Assembly (NCBI GenBank): GCA_963808315.1 | Contig: CAWEFK010000024.1 | Span: 248,001-312,000 of the forward strand | DNA length: 64,000 nucleotides | DNA from: Palsa-504 sp963808315 | Lineage (GTDB): Bacteria; Actinomycetota; Actinomycetes; Streptosporangiales; Streptosporangiaceae | Direction: 5' to 3' | Part shown: piece after piece, positions 24,778-33,674 of the stretch | Position numbering within the stretch: the first letter of the stretch is position 1 | How the letters are laid out: each line of letters begins with the position of its first letter | Made by a program: the position numbers and the translations under genes | Notes under the pieces: model-generated | Seen by the model: only the letters and a program-made list of their open reading frames with translations | The model's database searches: none | Told to the model about the DNA's origin: nothing

Positions 24778-26676
24778 GTGGCAGCCCCTACGAAGACCGT
24801 CCCGCATCCGGGACGGGCGCTCGCGGCGCTCGTTGCGCTTATCGTGATCATGCTCCTGGGGGCCCTGGGCGGGAATCTGTTCAGCCCGGGTCACTGGCAC
24901 AAGGACTTCAAGGTCGGCCTCGGGCTCGACCTGTCCAGCGGTACCCAGGTGACGATGAAGGCGACGACCCCGACGGGCGGGATCCCGTCGAGTGCCGAGA
25001 TGAACGAGGCCATCTCCATCATCTTGGCCCGGGTCAACGGCACAGGTAACTCCGGTGCCCAGGTCCAGACCGAGGGCAACCAGGACCTGAACGTGTCGGT
25101 GCCGGGCAAGTCCACCCAGCAGACCGAGAACCTGGTAAGCACCACCGCCCTGCTGAACTACCGGCAGGTGCTGCTCTACCAGGCTTACGCTCCCCCCACC
25201 ACGCCCTCCGCGTCGGCCAGTCCCAGCGCTTCGGCCAGCGCGAGCCCCTCGGCCAGCGCGAGCCCCTCGGTGAGCTCGAGCGCGTCGCCCACGCCGAGCA
25301 CGAGCTCGACGGCGAAGACCTCCGCCAAGATCGTCCCCGCGGCCAGCACAAGCGCGACGCCGAGCGCCACGGCCAGCACCTCCGCCAGCGCCACAGCCAG
25401 TCCCTCCGCCAGCGCCTCGCCCAGCCCGAGTGCCAGCTCGTCGGGGTCCGCGAGCAGCACCCAGTTCGGTAACGCAAGCCTGGTGAACAAGAAGACCCTG
25501 GCGCTGTTCAACAAGCTGACCTGCACGGTCGGGGACTCGACCAAGTGGAAGGCTGAAGTCGGGTACACCGACTCGGCGGACTATAACGCGGTGAACTCGC
25601 AGACCGTCGCCTGCGACCCAAGCAGCGGCGACAAGTACGCCCTGGGCACCGTGGCGGTGCAGGGTAAGCAGGTCACCGGCGCCACCGCGACGCTGTCCAC
25701 GACGAGCAACCAGTGGGTCGTGAACGTGACCCTGAACAGCGCGGGCGCGGCGGCCTTCGGCAAGCTGACCTCGCACCAGTACAACACCTACTACTCCGAC
25801 GCCTCGACCAACGAGAACGACTATGTTCTCGACCAGACCGCCATCGTCCTGGACGGGAACGTCGTGTCGCCCGACGAGATCCAGGGCGCGATCCTCGGCG
25901 GGAACGCGGAGATCACCGGGAACTTCACCCAGGCCTCCGCGACGCAGCTGCAGAACATCCTGAAGTACGGGTCGCTGCCGCTGAACTTCAAGATCCTCAG
26001 CGTGCAGTCGGTGTCGGCGCAGCTGGGCCGGGCGCAGCTGGACGGCGGCCTGATCGCGGCGGCGATCGGGCTGGGGCTGGTGGTGATCTACTCGTTCCTG
26101 TACTACCGCGGCCTGGGCCTGGTCTCGGTGTCCAGCCTGATCATCGCGGGCGGCGTGGCCATGCTGGCGGTGGTGCTGCTGACCAAGTACCAGAGCTTCA
26201 CCCTGGAGCTGTCCGGGATCGCGGGCCTGATCGTGGCCATCGGCATCACCGCGGACTCCTTCGTCGTGTTCTTCGAGCGATTGCGGGATGAGGTGCGCGA
26301 GGGCAAGCAGCTGCGGCCCGCGGTGGAAGCGGGCTGGAAACGCGCCCGGCGGACCATCCTGGTCTCGGACACGGTGTCGTTCATCGCCGCGCTGCTGCTG
26401 TATTACTTCTCCATCGGTGAGGTCAAGGGCTTCGCGTATACGCTGGGCCTGACCACGCTGATCGACATTGTGGTGGTGTTCTTGTTCACCAAGCCGATGG
26501 TGACGCTGCTCGCCCGGACCAAGTTCTACGGCGGCGGCGCCCCGCTGTCCGGCCTCGACCCGGCCCGGCTGGGCGCCCGGACCCCGTGGCGATCCTCGGT
26601 GACCCGCAACCAGGTCCGGCGCAGGCCTCCGGCCGCGCCGCGGAGCCCAGCCTCGCGCAACACCGAGGAGGCCTGA
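24778..26676 (+). CDS. secD: Protein-export membrane protein SecD
   Basis: 632 residues. TM1 at about 14-32, and a D1 motif reading LGLDLSSGTQV, where the usual second-position Gly is Ser (the paralogue at 2271 has GG). A Ser/Ala/Pro-rich insert of about 90 residues at 138-230 sits in the periplasmic domain; the paralogue has only about 15 residues there. The C-terminal five TM segments (about 390-600) are identical to the paralogue. The last 29 residues are unique and basic. SecDF drives the late stage of Sec export with the proton-motive force. GTG 24778 follows the SD GGCGGAG. It overlaps secF (TGATG). Confidence 0.96.
   Translation: MAAPTKTVPHPGRALAALVALIVIMLLGALGGNLFSPGHWHKDFKVGLGLDLSSGTQVTMKATTPTGGIPSSAEMNEAISIILARVNGTGNSGAQVQTEGNQDLNVSVPGKSTQQTENLVSTTALLNYRQVLLYQAYAPPTTPSASASPSASASASPSASASPSVSSSASPTPSTSSTAKTSAKIVPAASTSATPSATASTSASATASPSASASPSPSASSSGSASSTQFGNASLVNKKTLALFNKLTCTVGDSTKWKAEVGYTDSADYNAVNSQTVACDPSSGDKYALGTVAVQGKQVTGATATLSTTSNQWVVNVTLNSAGAAAFGKLTSHQYNTYYSDASTNENDYVLDQTAIVLDGNVVSPDEIQGAILGGNAEITGNFTQASATQLQNILKYGSLPLNFKILSVQSVSAQLGRAQLDGGLIAAAIGLGLVVIYSFLYYRGLGLVSVSSLIIAGGVAMLAVVLLTKYQSFTLELSGIAGLIVAIGITADSFVVFFERLRDEVREGKQLRPAVEAGWKRARRTILVSDTVSFIAALLLYYFSIGEVKGFAYTLGLTTLIDIVVVFLFTKPMVTLLARTKFYGGGAPLSGLDPARLGARTPWRSSVTRNQVRRRPPAAPRSPASRNTEEA
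25717..26586. repeat. Long inverted repeat, arm 2 (partner 2286-3155)
   Basis: 870 bp of secD encoding residues 314-603, near-identical to the second secD in opposite orientation. Flanks diverge at once on both sides, which points to gene conversion or a recent partial duplication. Confidence 0.85.
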
Positions 26677-27938
26677 TGTCGCGCATCGGCAACGTCGGCG
26701 GGCGGCTTTACCGCGGCGAGGTGTCGGTCAACTTCGTCGGCCGGAAGCGAACGTGGTACTCGATCTCCGGTGCCATCCTGCTGGTCAGCATCCTGGCCCT
26801 GCTGATTCATGGCCTGGACTTCAGCGTCGACTTCAAGGGCGGCGCGGTCTTCCAGTTCTCGGCGCCCTCGGCGTCGCCCACGCAAGTTCAGGACGCGGTG
26901 ACCGGCGGGGGCGTCAGCGGCGCGGTCGTCCAAGAGCTCACCGGCTCCCTGGGCAAGTCCTGGCAGGTGCAGACTCCGACCCTGACCAGCGCTCAGACTA
27001 ACACCGTCGAGAACTCGCTGATCAGCCACCTCGGCGTCAACGCCAGCAAGATCAGTGTCCAGTTCGTGGGGTCGAGCTGGGGGAGCCAGATCACCGACAA
27101 GGCGATCGAAGCGCTGATCGCGTTCCTGATCGTGATCGTGCTGTACCTCACGATCGCCTTCGAATGGAAGATGGCCATAGCGGCCTTCGTCGCCTTGATC
27201 CACGACCTCGTCATCGCCACCGGTGTGTACGCCCTCACCGGGTTTCAGGTGAGCCCCGCGACCGTCATCGGCCTGCTGACCATCTTGGGTTACTCGCTGT
27301 ACGACACCGTGGTCGTGTTCGACAAGGTCAGGGAGAATACCGCCGGCCTGCTGGGCGGAGCCAGGAGCACGTACAGCCATGCGGCCAACCTGGCCTTGAA
27401 CCAGACCCTGGTCAGGTCGATCAACACGTCGCTGATCGCGCTGCTGCCGGTGGCCGCGATCTTGTTCGTCGGCGGCGGTCTGCTCGGGGCCGGCGAGCTG
27501 AAGGACCTGGCGCTTGTCCTATTCGTCGGGATGCTGTCCGGCACGTACTCCTCCATCTTCATCGCCACCCCGGTGCTCGCCGACCTCAAGGAGCGCGAGC
27601 CGCAGTACAAGGCGCTGGCCAAGCGCGTGTCTGTGCGCACCTCAGGCGGCCGTGCGGCCAAGCGGTCGGCGGCCAAGGCACCGTCCGGCGCGGGCTCGCG
27701 ACCCGGGGCTCCCAGGATCACCTCCGCGCCGCTGGAGGCCGACGACGATCCGGACGACGACTACGCCGAAGACGACCCGGCCGCCGCCGACGAGCTGACC
27801 GCCACCGGCTCGCGGGTGCCCGGAGTTCCGGCCAGCCGCAGCGCACCCGGTACCGTCCGGCCCGGCCCGCGCCAGCAGCCCCGCCGCAGCGGCGGTTCGG
27901 CCCGGCATCGGCCGGCCGGCAAGAAGAAGCGACGCTGA
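26676..27938 (+). CDS. secF: Protein-export membrane protein SecF
   Basis: 420 residues. TM1 (TWYSISGAILLVSILALLIH), the SecF motif FSVDFKGGAVFQFSAP, then five C-terminal TM helices including GYSLYDTVVVFDKVREN. A low-complexity basic/acidic cytoplasmic tail of about 110 residues ends in KKKRR. It partners SecD. ATG 26676 shares its A with the secD stop; the frame is open further upstream only as overlap. Confidence 0.96.
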   Translation: MSRIGNVGGRLYRGEVSVNFVGRKRTWYSISGAILLVSILALLIHGLDFSVDFKGGAVFQFSAPSASPTQVQDAVTGGGVSGAVVQELTGSLGKSWQVQTPTLTSAQTNTVENSLISHLGVNASKISVQFVGSSWGSQITDKAIEALIAFLIVIVLYLTIAFEWKMAIAAFVALIHDLVIATGVYALTGFQVSPATVIGLLTILGYSLYDTVVVFDKVRENTAGLLGGARSTYSHAANLALNQTLVRSINTSLIALLPVAAILFVGGGLLGAGELKDLALVLFVGMLSGTYSSIFIATPVLADLKEREPQYKALAKRVSVRTSGGRAAKRSAAKAPSGAGSRPGAPRITSAPLEADDDPDDDYAEDDPAAADELTATGSRVPGVPASRSAPGTVRPGPRQQPRRSGGSARHRPAGKKKRR

Positions 27939-27940
27939 GG

Positions 27941-28477
27941 GTGACCGGAGAATCCGATGATGAGCTGACCCGGCTCATCGCGAGCCGGGTGCGTGAGGTT
28001 CCGGACTACCCGCAGCCCGGAGTGGTCTTCAAGGACATCACCCCGCTGCTCGGCGACGGCAAGGCGTTCAGCGCCGTGGTGGACGCCCTGGCCGCGTTGT
28101 ACGGACCGGTGGATAAGGTCGCGGGCATCGAGGCGCGGGGTTTCATCCTCGCCGCCCCCGTCGCGTGCCGTCTCGGTGCGGGTTTCGTGCCCATCCGCAA
28201 GAAGGGCAAGCTGCCCGCCGCCACGTTCGCGCAGGACTACGCGCTGGAGTACGGCGTCTCGACTCTCGAGGTGCACGCCGACGCGTTCGAGGAGTCGGAT
28301 CGTGTCCTGGTGATCGACGATGTCCTGGCCACCGGAGGGACGGCGGAGGCGACCGTCAACCTGGTGCGGCGCTCCGGCGCCGAGGTGGCAGGTATCGCCA
28401 TGCTGATCGAGCTGTCCTTTCTCAACGGCCGCGCCAAGCTTGGCGGTCTCCCGGTCACCGCCCTGCTGACCATCTAG
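27941..28477 (+). CDS. apt: Adenine phosphoribosyltransferase
   Basis: 178 residues. PRPP-binding motif VLVIDDVLATGGTAEA, substrate region VAGIEARGFILAAPVA, N-terminal VPDYPQPGVVFKDITPLL. It converts adenine and PRPP to AMP. GTG 27941 starts two bases after the secF stop. The order secF-apt-relA is conserved in actinobacteria. Confidence 0.95.
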   Translation: MTGESDDELTRLIASRVREVPDYPQPGVVFKDITPLLGDGKAFSAVVDALAALYGPVDKVAGIEARGFILAAPVACRLGAGFVPIRKKGKLPAATFAQDYALEYGVSTLEVHADAFEESDRVLVIDDVLATGGTAEATVNLVRRSGAEVAGIAMLIELSFLNGRAKLGGLPVTALLTI

Positions 28478-28584
28478 CCGTTCCCAGACGGCGGCATCCT
28501 GGGCCGAGCGGGAATTACAGGGACGTGATCAGGCGTTTATGTCGTCCAAGTACACTGATGGCTTGGCAGATGCGAGGAGCGCCA

Positions 28585-31137
28585 GTGGCCGGTGATGTGA
28601 TCGCACCCGGCACGAGAGCTGCCTCTGCTACCCCGGTGGACGCGCGGCGGGATCCAGGTCCCGCCGATGACGCGCAACCGGCCGAGGTGGCGGGGGCGGC
28701 AGACGTGCCGAGCCGCCGCATGGCCAACGGCACCTCGGACACGGCCCCGGAAAGCCCCGGAAAGCCCCGGAAACCCCGGAAGCCCCGGAAGCCCCGGGGG
28801 CCCGAAGGTAAGACCGCCTCCCCCCGGTCCTCCCGGGGCGAGCGATACGGGCGGGCGGGAATGGTCGCGACGGCGTCGCCGGCGGATGCGGCGGCCCCCG
28901 GCGTGGGGGTGCGCCGGCGGCTCGCCCGGCTCGGGGCGCAGCGAGGGACCACGATGAACCCGGTCCTCGAGCCGCTGGTCAAGACCGTGCGCGGGACGCA
29001 CCCGAAGGCCGACATCCGGCTCATCGAACGGGCCTATGAATCGGCCGCTTACTGGCACCGGGACCAGAAGCGGCGCAGCGGCGACCCGTACATCACCCAC
29101 CCGCTCGCGGTGGCGACCATTCTCGCCGAGCTCGGCATGAACACCGAGACGATCTGCGCCGCGCTGCTGCACGACACGGTGGAAGACACCCCGTACACGC
29201 TGACCGAGCTGCGCGGTGAGTTCGGCGAGGACATCGCCGCGCTTGTGGACGGCGTGACCAAGCTGGACAAGGTCAAATACGGCGAGTCGGCCGAGGCGGA
29301 GACCGTCCGCAAGATGGTCGTCGCGATGTCCCGCGACATCCGCGTGCTCGTGATCAAGCTTGCGGACCGGCTGCACAACATGCGGACGCTGCGCTGGCTG
29401 CCGAGGGACAAGCAAGAGCGCAAGTCCCGCGAGGTGCTGGAGATCTTTGCCCCGCTGGCCCACCGGCTCGGCATGAACCGGGTGAAGTGGGAACTCGAGG
29501 ACCTGGCCTTCGCGACGCTTTACCCCAAGCGCTTCGACGAGATCGTCCGCCTGGTGTCCGGCCGCTCGCCGCGTCGGGACGTCTTCCTGGAGGAGGTGAT
29601 CCAGGACGTCTCCACCGACATGCGCGAGAACAAGATCAAGGTCAGCGTGACCGGCCGACCCAAGCACTACTACTCGATTTACCAGAAGATGATCGCCAAG
29701 AACGTCGGCTTTGACGACATCTATGACCTCGTGGGGATCCGCATCCTCGTTGATACGGTGATGGACTGCTACGCGGTGCTCGGCATTATCCACGCGCGCT
29801 GGAACCCTGTCCCGGGGCGCTTCAAGGATTACATCGCGATGCCGAAGTTCAACATGTACCACTCCCTGCACACCACCGTCATAGGTCCGGGCGGCAAGCC
29901 GGTGGAGCTGCAGATCCGGACCTGGGGCATGCACAAGGTGGCGGAGTACGGGGTCGCGGCGCACTGGAAGTACAAGGAGGAGAAGGTCTTCGGCCGGTCC
30001 AAGGATGCCAAGGACGACACCCAGGAGATGACCTGGCTCCGGCAGCTCGTCGACTGGCAGCGGGAGACCGAGGATCCCGCCGAGTTCCTCGAGTCGCTCC
30101 GTTTTGACCTGGCCGCCGCCGAGGTCTACGTGTTCACGCCGCGCGGCGAGGTAGTGGCGCTGCCGCAGGGCGCGACGCCGGTGGACTTCGCCTACTCGAT
30201 TCACACCGAGGTCGGGCACCGGACGATCGGCGCGAGGGTCAACGGCCGCCTGGTCGCCCTGGAGTCGACGCTGGACCACGGGGACACCGTGGAGATCTTC
30301 ACCTCCAAGGCGGCCGAAGCGGGGCCAAGCCGGGACTGGCTGACGTTCGTCCAGAGTCCCCGGGCCAGGAACAAGATCAGGCAGTGGTTCTCCAAGGAGC
30401 GCAGGGAAGCGGCGGTCGAGGCGGGCAAGGACCAGATCGCCCGGGCCATGCGCAAGCAGGGCCTGCCGCTGCAGCGGCTCGCGGCGGCCGACACGGTGCT
30501 CAACCTGGCCCGCGATCTGCGTTACCCGGACGTGTCCGGGTTGTACGCTGCGGTCGGCGAAGGCCGGGTCAGCGCGCAGTCGGTGGTCGAGAAGCTGGTT
30601 AAGTCGGTCGGCGGTTTCGCGGGGGCCCAGGACGACCTGGCCGAGACGACCCTGCCGACCAAGGCGCCGCAGCCCCGGGCGCCCGGAGAACCGGGTGTCG
30701 AGGTCACCGGCGCGCCGGACGTCTGGGTACGCCTATCCCGGTGCTGTACCCCGGTGCCGGGTGACCCGATCACCGGCTTCGTGACCCACGGTCATGGCGT
30801 ATCGGTCCACCGGGTGGATTGCGTGAACATGGTTCACCTGAACCCTCTGCAGCAGGAGCGCATGGTCGAGGTCAACTGGGCGCCGACCGACGGGTCGGTG
30901 TTCCTGGTGGCCATCCAGGTCGAGGCGCTCGACCGGACCAGGCTGCTCTCGGACGTGACGCGGGTGCTGTCCGACCAGCACGTCAACATCTTGTCCGCGA
31001 ACGTGACGACCACCCGCGACCGGGTGGCCTTCAGCCGGTTCACCTTCGAGATGGGCGACCCCAAGCACCTCGGCCACGTCCTGCGCGCCGTCCGCGCCAT
31101 CGACGGCGTCTACGACGTCTACCGCGTAACTTCCTAG
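28585..31137 (+). CDS. relA: Bifunctional (p)ppGpp synthetase/hydrolase (RelA/SpoT)
   Basis: 850 residues. A disordered N-terminal extension of about 123 residues, containing a PGKPRKPRKPRKPRGP run, precedes the conserved region. Then the HD hydrolase (HPLAVATILAEL, ALLHDTVEDT), the synthetase (VTGRPKHYYSIYQKM), the TGS domain (VYVFTPRGEVVALPQGATPV) and a C-terminal ACT domain. Presence of the HDxxED motif predicts both synthesis and hydrolysis of the alarmone. GTG 28585 is chosen for GAGGAG five bases upstream; longer upstream starts lack an SD. Confidence 0.95.
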   Translation: MAGDVIAPGTRAASATPVDARRDPGPADDAQPAEVAGAADVPSRRMANGTSDTAPESPGKPRKPRKPRKPRGPEGKTASPRSSRGERYGRAGMVATASPADAAAPGVGVRRRLARLGAQRGTTMNPVLEPLVKTVRGTHPKADIRLIERAYESAAYWHRDQKRRSGDPYITHPLAVATILAELGMNTETICAALLHDTVEDTPYTLTELRGEFGEDIAALVDGVTKLDKVKYGESAEAETVRKMVVAMSRDIRVLVIKLADRLHNMRTLRWLPRDKQERKSREVLEIFAPLAHRLGMNRVKWELEDLAFATLYPKRFDEIVRLVSGRSPRRDVFLEEVIQDVSTDMRENKIKVSVTGRPKHYYSIYQKMIAKNVGFDDIYDLVGIRILVDTVMDCYAVLGIIHARWNPVPGRFKDYIAMPKFNMYHSLHTTVIGPGGKPVELQIRTWGMHKVAEYGVAAHWKYKEEKVFGRSKDAKDDTQEMTWLRQLVDWQRETEDPAEFLESLRFDLAAAEVYVFTPRGEVVALPQGATPVDFAYSIHTEVGHRTIGARVNGRLVALESTLDHGDTVEIFTSKAAEAGPSRDWLTFVQSPRARNKIRQWFSKERREAAVEAGKDQIARAMRKQGLPLQRLAAADTVLNLARDLRYPDVSGLYAAVGEGRVSAQSVVEKLVKSVGGFAGAQDDLAETTLPTKAPQPRAPGEPGVEVTGAPDVWVRLSRCCTPVPGDPITGFVTHGHGVSVHRVDCVNMVHLNPLQQERMVEVNWAPTDGSVFLVAIQVEALDRTRLLSDVTRVLSDQHVNILSANVTTTRDRVAFSRFTFEMGDPKHLGHVLRAVRAIDGVYDVYRVTS

Positions 31138-31148
31138 CCTCTTAGCCT

Positions 31149-31217
31149 CGGGGGGACGATCCCCCCCAGACCCCCCCTGCTTTATGGGGGGCTGCCCGCC
31201 CCCCATGCCCCCTGGGG
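31149..31217. repeat. G-rich palindromic intergenic repeat, copy B
   Basis: Lies between the convergent relA and DUF349 genes. Its reverse complement aligns with 14536-14596: an ATGGGGGGC/GCCCCCCAT stem followed by a GGGGGG...CGTCCCCC stem. It may also serve as a terminator. Confidence 0.6.
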
Positions 31218-31267
31218 AGCCCCTTTGGGGCCCCGCTCCGGGTATGGGCGCCGGGCGCCGCTCGGGT

Positions 31268-32506
31268 TCACACCTTGAATTCGGCTAGGGTGTGCTCGGC
31301 TTCTTCGAGCCAGGCGCGGCGGGCGGTCAGGGCTTCCTCGGCGTTGCTCGCGGCTTTGGCATCGCCCCGGTCGCGGGCCTGGGCGAGTTGCTGCTCCAGC
31401 TGGGCGATGGTCGAGCGCAGCTGGGCCACGGTGCCTTCGGCCCGGGCCAGCGCCTCCGGGTTGGACCGGCGCCACTGGTTCTCTTCCGCCTTGCGGATCG
31501 AGTCCTCCACCCGCCGCAGGCCGGACTCCAGGTGCTCCCGGGAGTCCCTCGGCACCGAGCCGATCTGCTCCCACCGCTCCTGGATGCCGCGCAGCGCCGA
31601 CCGGGCGGACCGGATGTCGCCGACCGGCAGCAACCCCTGGGCCTGATCAAGCAGCTGCTGCTTGGCCTCGGCGTGCTCGCGCAGCTCGGCGTCCTTGGCG
31701 GAGAACACTTCCGAACGGGCCGTGAAGAACTTGTCCTGGGCCGCACGGAAGCGCTTCCACAGCTCGGCTTCTGTGTCCCGGTCCGCTCGTCCGGCCGCCT
31801 TCCACTGGTTCATAAGCTCTCGGAACGCGGTGGTGGTGGCGGCCCATTCGACCGATCCCGACAGGGCCTCCGCCTCGGCGACCAGTTGCTCCTTGCGGGT
31901 CCTGACGTCCTCGCGTTCGGCCTCCAGGGTGGCGAAGTACGCCTTGCGCCGCTTGGTGAACGCGTTGCGAGCCGCGGACAGGCGCTTCCACAGCACGGCC
32001 TCGGCCGCCCGCTCGGCGTGCGGGGCCGCCTTCCACTCCTCGAGCAGCTCGCGCATCCGCTCTCCGCTGCTTTTCCAGTGGGTGGCTTCGACGGCGATCT
32101 GCTCGGCCTCGGCGACAATCCGTTCCTTGATCTCCTTGGCCTGCCCGCGTGCGTGTTCCCTGGCCGCCTTGACCTCTTCGCGACGCTGGCCGACGTTCTC
32201 GGTCAGCCGCTCCAGGCGCACCTGCAGGCCCTCGAGGTCGCCGAGCGCGTTGGCCTCGGAGATGCTCCGGAGCAGGCGCTGGACACTGGCCGAGGCCTGG
32301 GCCGGCGCCATGTCGGTGGCGGCGATCCGCTGCTCGAGCAGGACGACCTCCGTCTCGAGCGCCTCGTACTTACGCTGGAAGAAGGCGATCGCCTCTTCCG
32401 GACTACCCGCCTGCCACGAGCCGATCACCCGCTCGCCGTCGGCGGTACGGACATAGACGGTCCCGTCGGCGTCTACCCGGCCCCACGGATGGTAGGCGGT
32501 GGTCAC
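31268..32506 (-). CDS. DUF349-family coiled-coil protein
   Basis: 412 residues, almost entirely charged alpha helix with at least four DUF349 repeats, each centred on a WKAA/LWKRF pattern (for example ELLEEWKAAPHAERAAEAV and LMNQWKAAGRADRDTEAEL). The N-terminus has a small beta module (WGRVDADGTVYVRTADGERV). Biochemical role unknown. The relA-DUF349-cyclophilin-metallo-hydrolase neighbourhood is typical of actinobacteria. Confidence 0.9.
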   Translation of the reverse strand: MTTAYHPWGRVDADGTVYVRTADGERVIGSWQAGSPEEAIAFFQRKYEALETEVVLLEQRIAATDMAPAQASASVQRLLRSISEANALGDLEGLQVRLERLTENVGQRREEVKAAREHARGQAKEIKERIVAEAEQIAVEATHWKSSGERMRELLEEWKAAPHAERAAEAVLWKRLSAARNAFTKRRKAYFATLEAEREDVRTRKEQLVAEAEALSGSVEWAATTTAFRELMNQWKAAGRADRDTEAELWKRFRAAQDKFFTARSEVFSAKDAELREHAEAKQQLLDQAQGLLPVGDIRSARSALRGIQERWEQIGSVPRDSREHLESGLRRVEDSIRKAEENQWRRSNPEALARAEGTVAQLRSTIAQLEQQLAQARDRGDAKAASNAEEALTARRAWLEEAEHTLAEFKV

Positions 32507-32536
32507 GGCGAACCTCCTGCGTTGCTCTGGCTCGTG

Positions 32537-33403
32537 TCAGGTTTTCTTGATCGTCACGCTATCGATGATGACCTTGTCCTTCGGGGCTCCGCCCTCAGTC
32601 TGACCCGACACGGTGTACTGGCACGAATACCCCTTCTTCGCCACATTCTGGACGATACTGAGCCCGGAGGAAACCGTGGCGAACGGCGTATAGGAGGCTC
32701 CGAGCCCGGATGTGCTGTCCTGGTAGACGATGAAGAACTGGCTGCCGTTGGTGCTCGCGCTGCCCTCGTTGGCCATGGCGACCGTTCCGGCCGGGTACTT
32801 GGCGCCGGTCAGGTTCTCGCTGGCGAACTCGTAGCCGGGCGTCCCGGTGCCGATCTTGCCGGTCGAACTGCAGGTCAGCTTGGTGGTCGCGGTGGCGTAC
32901 GGATCACCGCACTGCAGCACGTAGATGCCGCTGGTCAAGAGCCGGTGGCACTGGGTGTTGTTGAAATAACCCGCCTGCGCCAGGTGGACGAACGAGTTGA
33001 CCGTGCAGGTCGCCTTGCTGTTCAGCAGGTTGACAACGAGCTTGCCCAGGTTGGTGTTGATGGTCGCCTGGTAGCTGTCGGTGTAGTCGGGCGTGGACGA
33101 CGGGAGGCTGACGGTGCGGGCGGCCGGACTGGCCTTGGTGTAGGTGCAGTGGTGCGCGGGCTCGGCCACGGTCGTCGCCTTGGGCGTAGCGCTCGGCGAC
33201 TTGCTGGGCGAAGCCGTCGGGTGCTTGCTGCTCCCGGGCAGGAACACGAGCACCAAGGAAACGATCAGAGCCGCGGCGAGGACCGCGCTCAGGACGACGA
33301 GCGCCCGGCGTCTGAGCCGGCGCTGCCTGGCCGCCCGTAGTTCCTGCTGGCGCCGGTACTTTTCCCTGGCTTGCCTGCGCTGGCGATCGTTCTTACCCGC
33401 CAC
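32537..33403 (-). CDS. Membrane-anchored cyclophilin-type peptidyl-prolyl isomerase
   Basis: 288 residues. A basic N-terminus, one TM helix (LVVLSAVLAAALIVSLVLVF, about 35-54), a Ser/Pro/Lys-rich linker, then an extracytoplasmic cyclophilin domain (VNSFVHLAQAGYFNNTQCHR, GTVAMANEGSASTNGSQFFI, PFATVSSGLSIVQNV). Several active-site residues are altered (the usual FHR is CHR). It probably assists folding of exported proteins. Convergent to no one; it faces the metallo-hydrolase divergently. Confidence 0.9.
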   Translation of the reverse strand: MAGKNDRQRRQAREKYRRQQELRAARQRRLRRRALVVLSAVLAAALIVSLVLVFLPGSSKHPTASPSKSPSATPKATTVAEPAHHCTYTKASPAARTVSLPSSTPDYTDSYQATINTNLGKLVVNLLNSKATCTVNSFVHLAQAGYFNNTQCHRLLTSGIYVLQCGDPYATATTKLTCSSTGKIGTGTPGYEFASENLTGAKYPAGTVAMANEGSASTNGSQFFIVYQDSTSGLGASYTPFATVSSGLSIVQNVAKKGYSCQYTVSGQTEGGAPKDKVIIDSVTIKKT

Positions 33404-33511
33404 CGGTCGAGTCCTCCTTGGCTTGTCGCTCCATCCGGCTACCTGGTATCACGGGAGGCAGGCCACTGACCCGATGTCTACCTACGATCCCCGGAACATA
33501 GGCAGCGGCGG

Positions 33512-33549
33512 GCCCGGGGGCTAATCCCGTCCTCCCCCGGAACCCCCCG
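33512..33549. repeat. G-rich palindromic intergenic repeat, partial copy C
   Basis: The reverse complement begins GCGGGGGGTTCCGGGGG, identical to 14569-14585 in copy A. It lies in the 271-bp divergent spacer between the cyclophilin and metallo-hydrolase genes. Nothing else is recognised in that spacer. Confidence 0.5.
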
Positions 33550-33674
33550 CAATATTCACGATCGTTGGCGAATCGTACCTTCCGGTCGCCCGGATCGGTA
33601 CCCTTCGTTATCGGTTCGCGGCCATGCGGGTTTCCTCGGTAACCTGAGACACCGTACCCTGAGAAAGGACGCTC

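Noticed and set aside
2488..26384. Two identical 93-codon antisense ORFs (2488-2769 plus, 26103-26384 minus)
   Set aside because: Identical only because they lie opposite the repeated secD segment.
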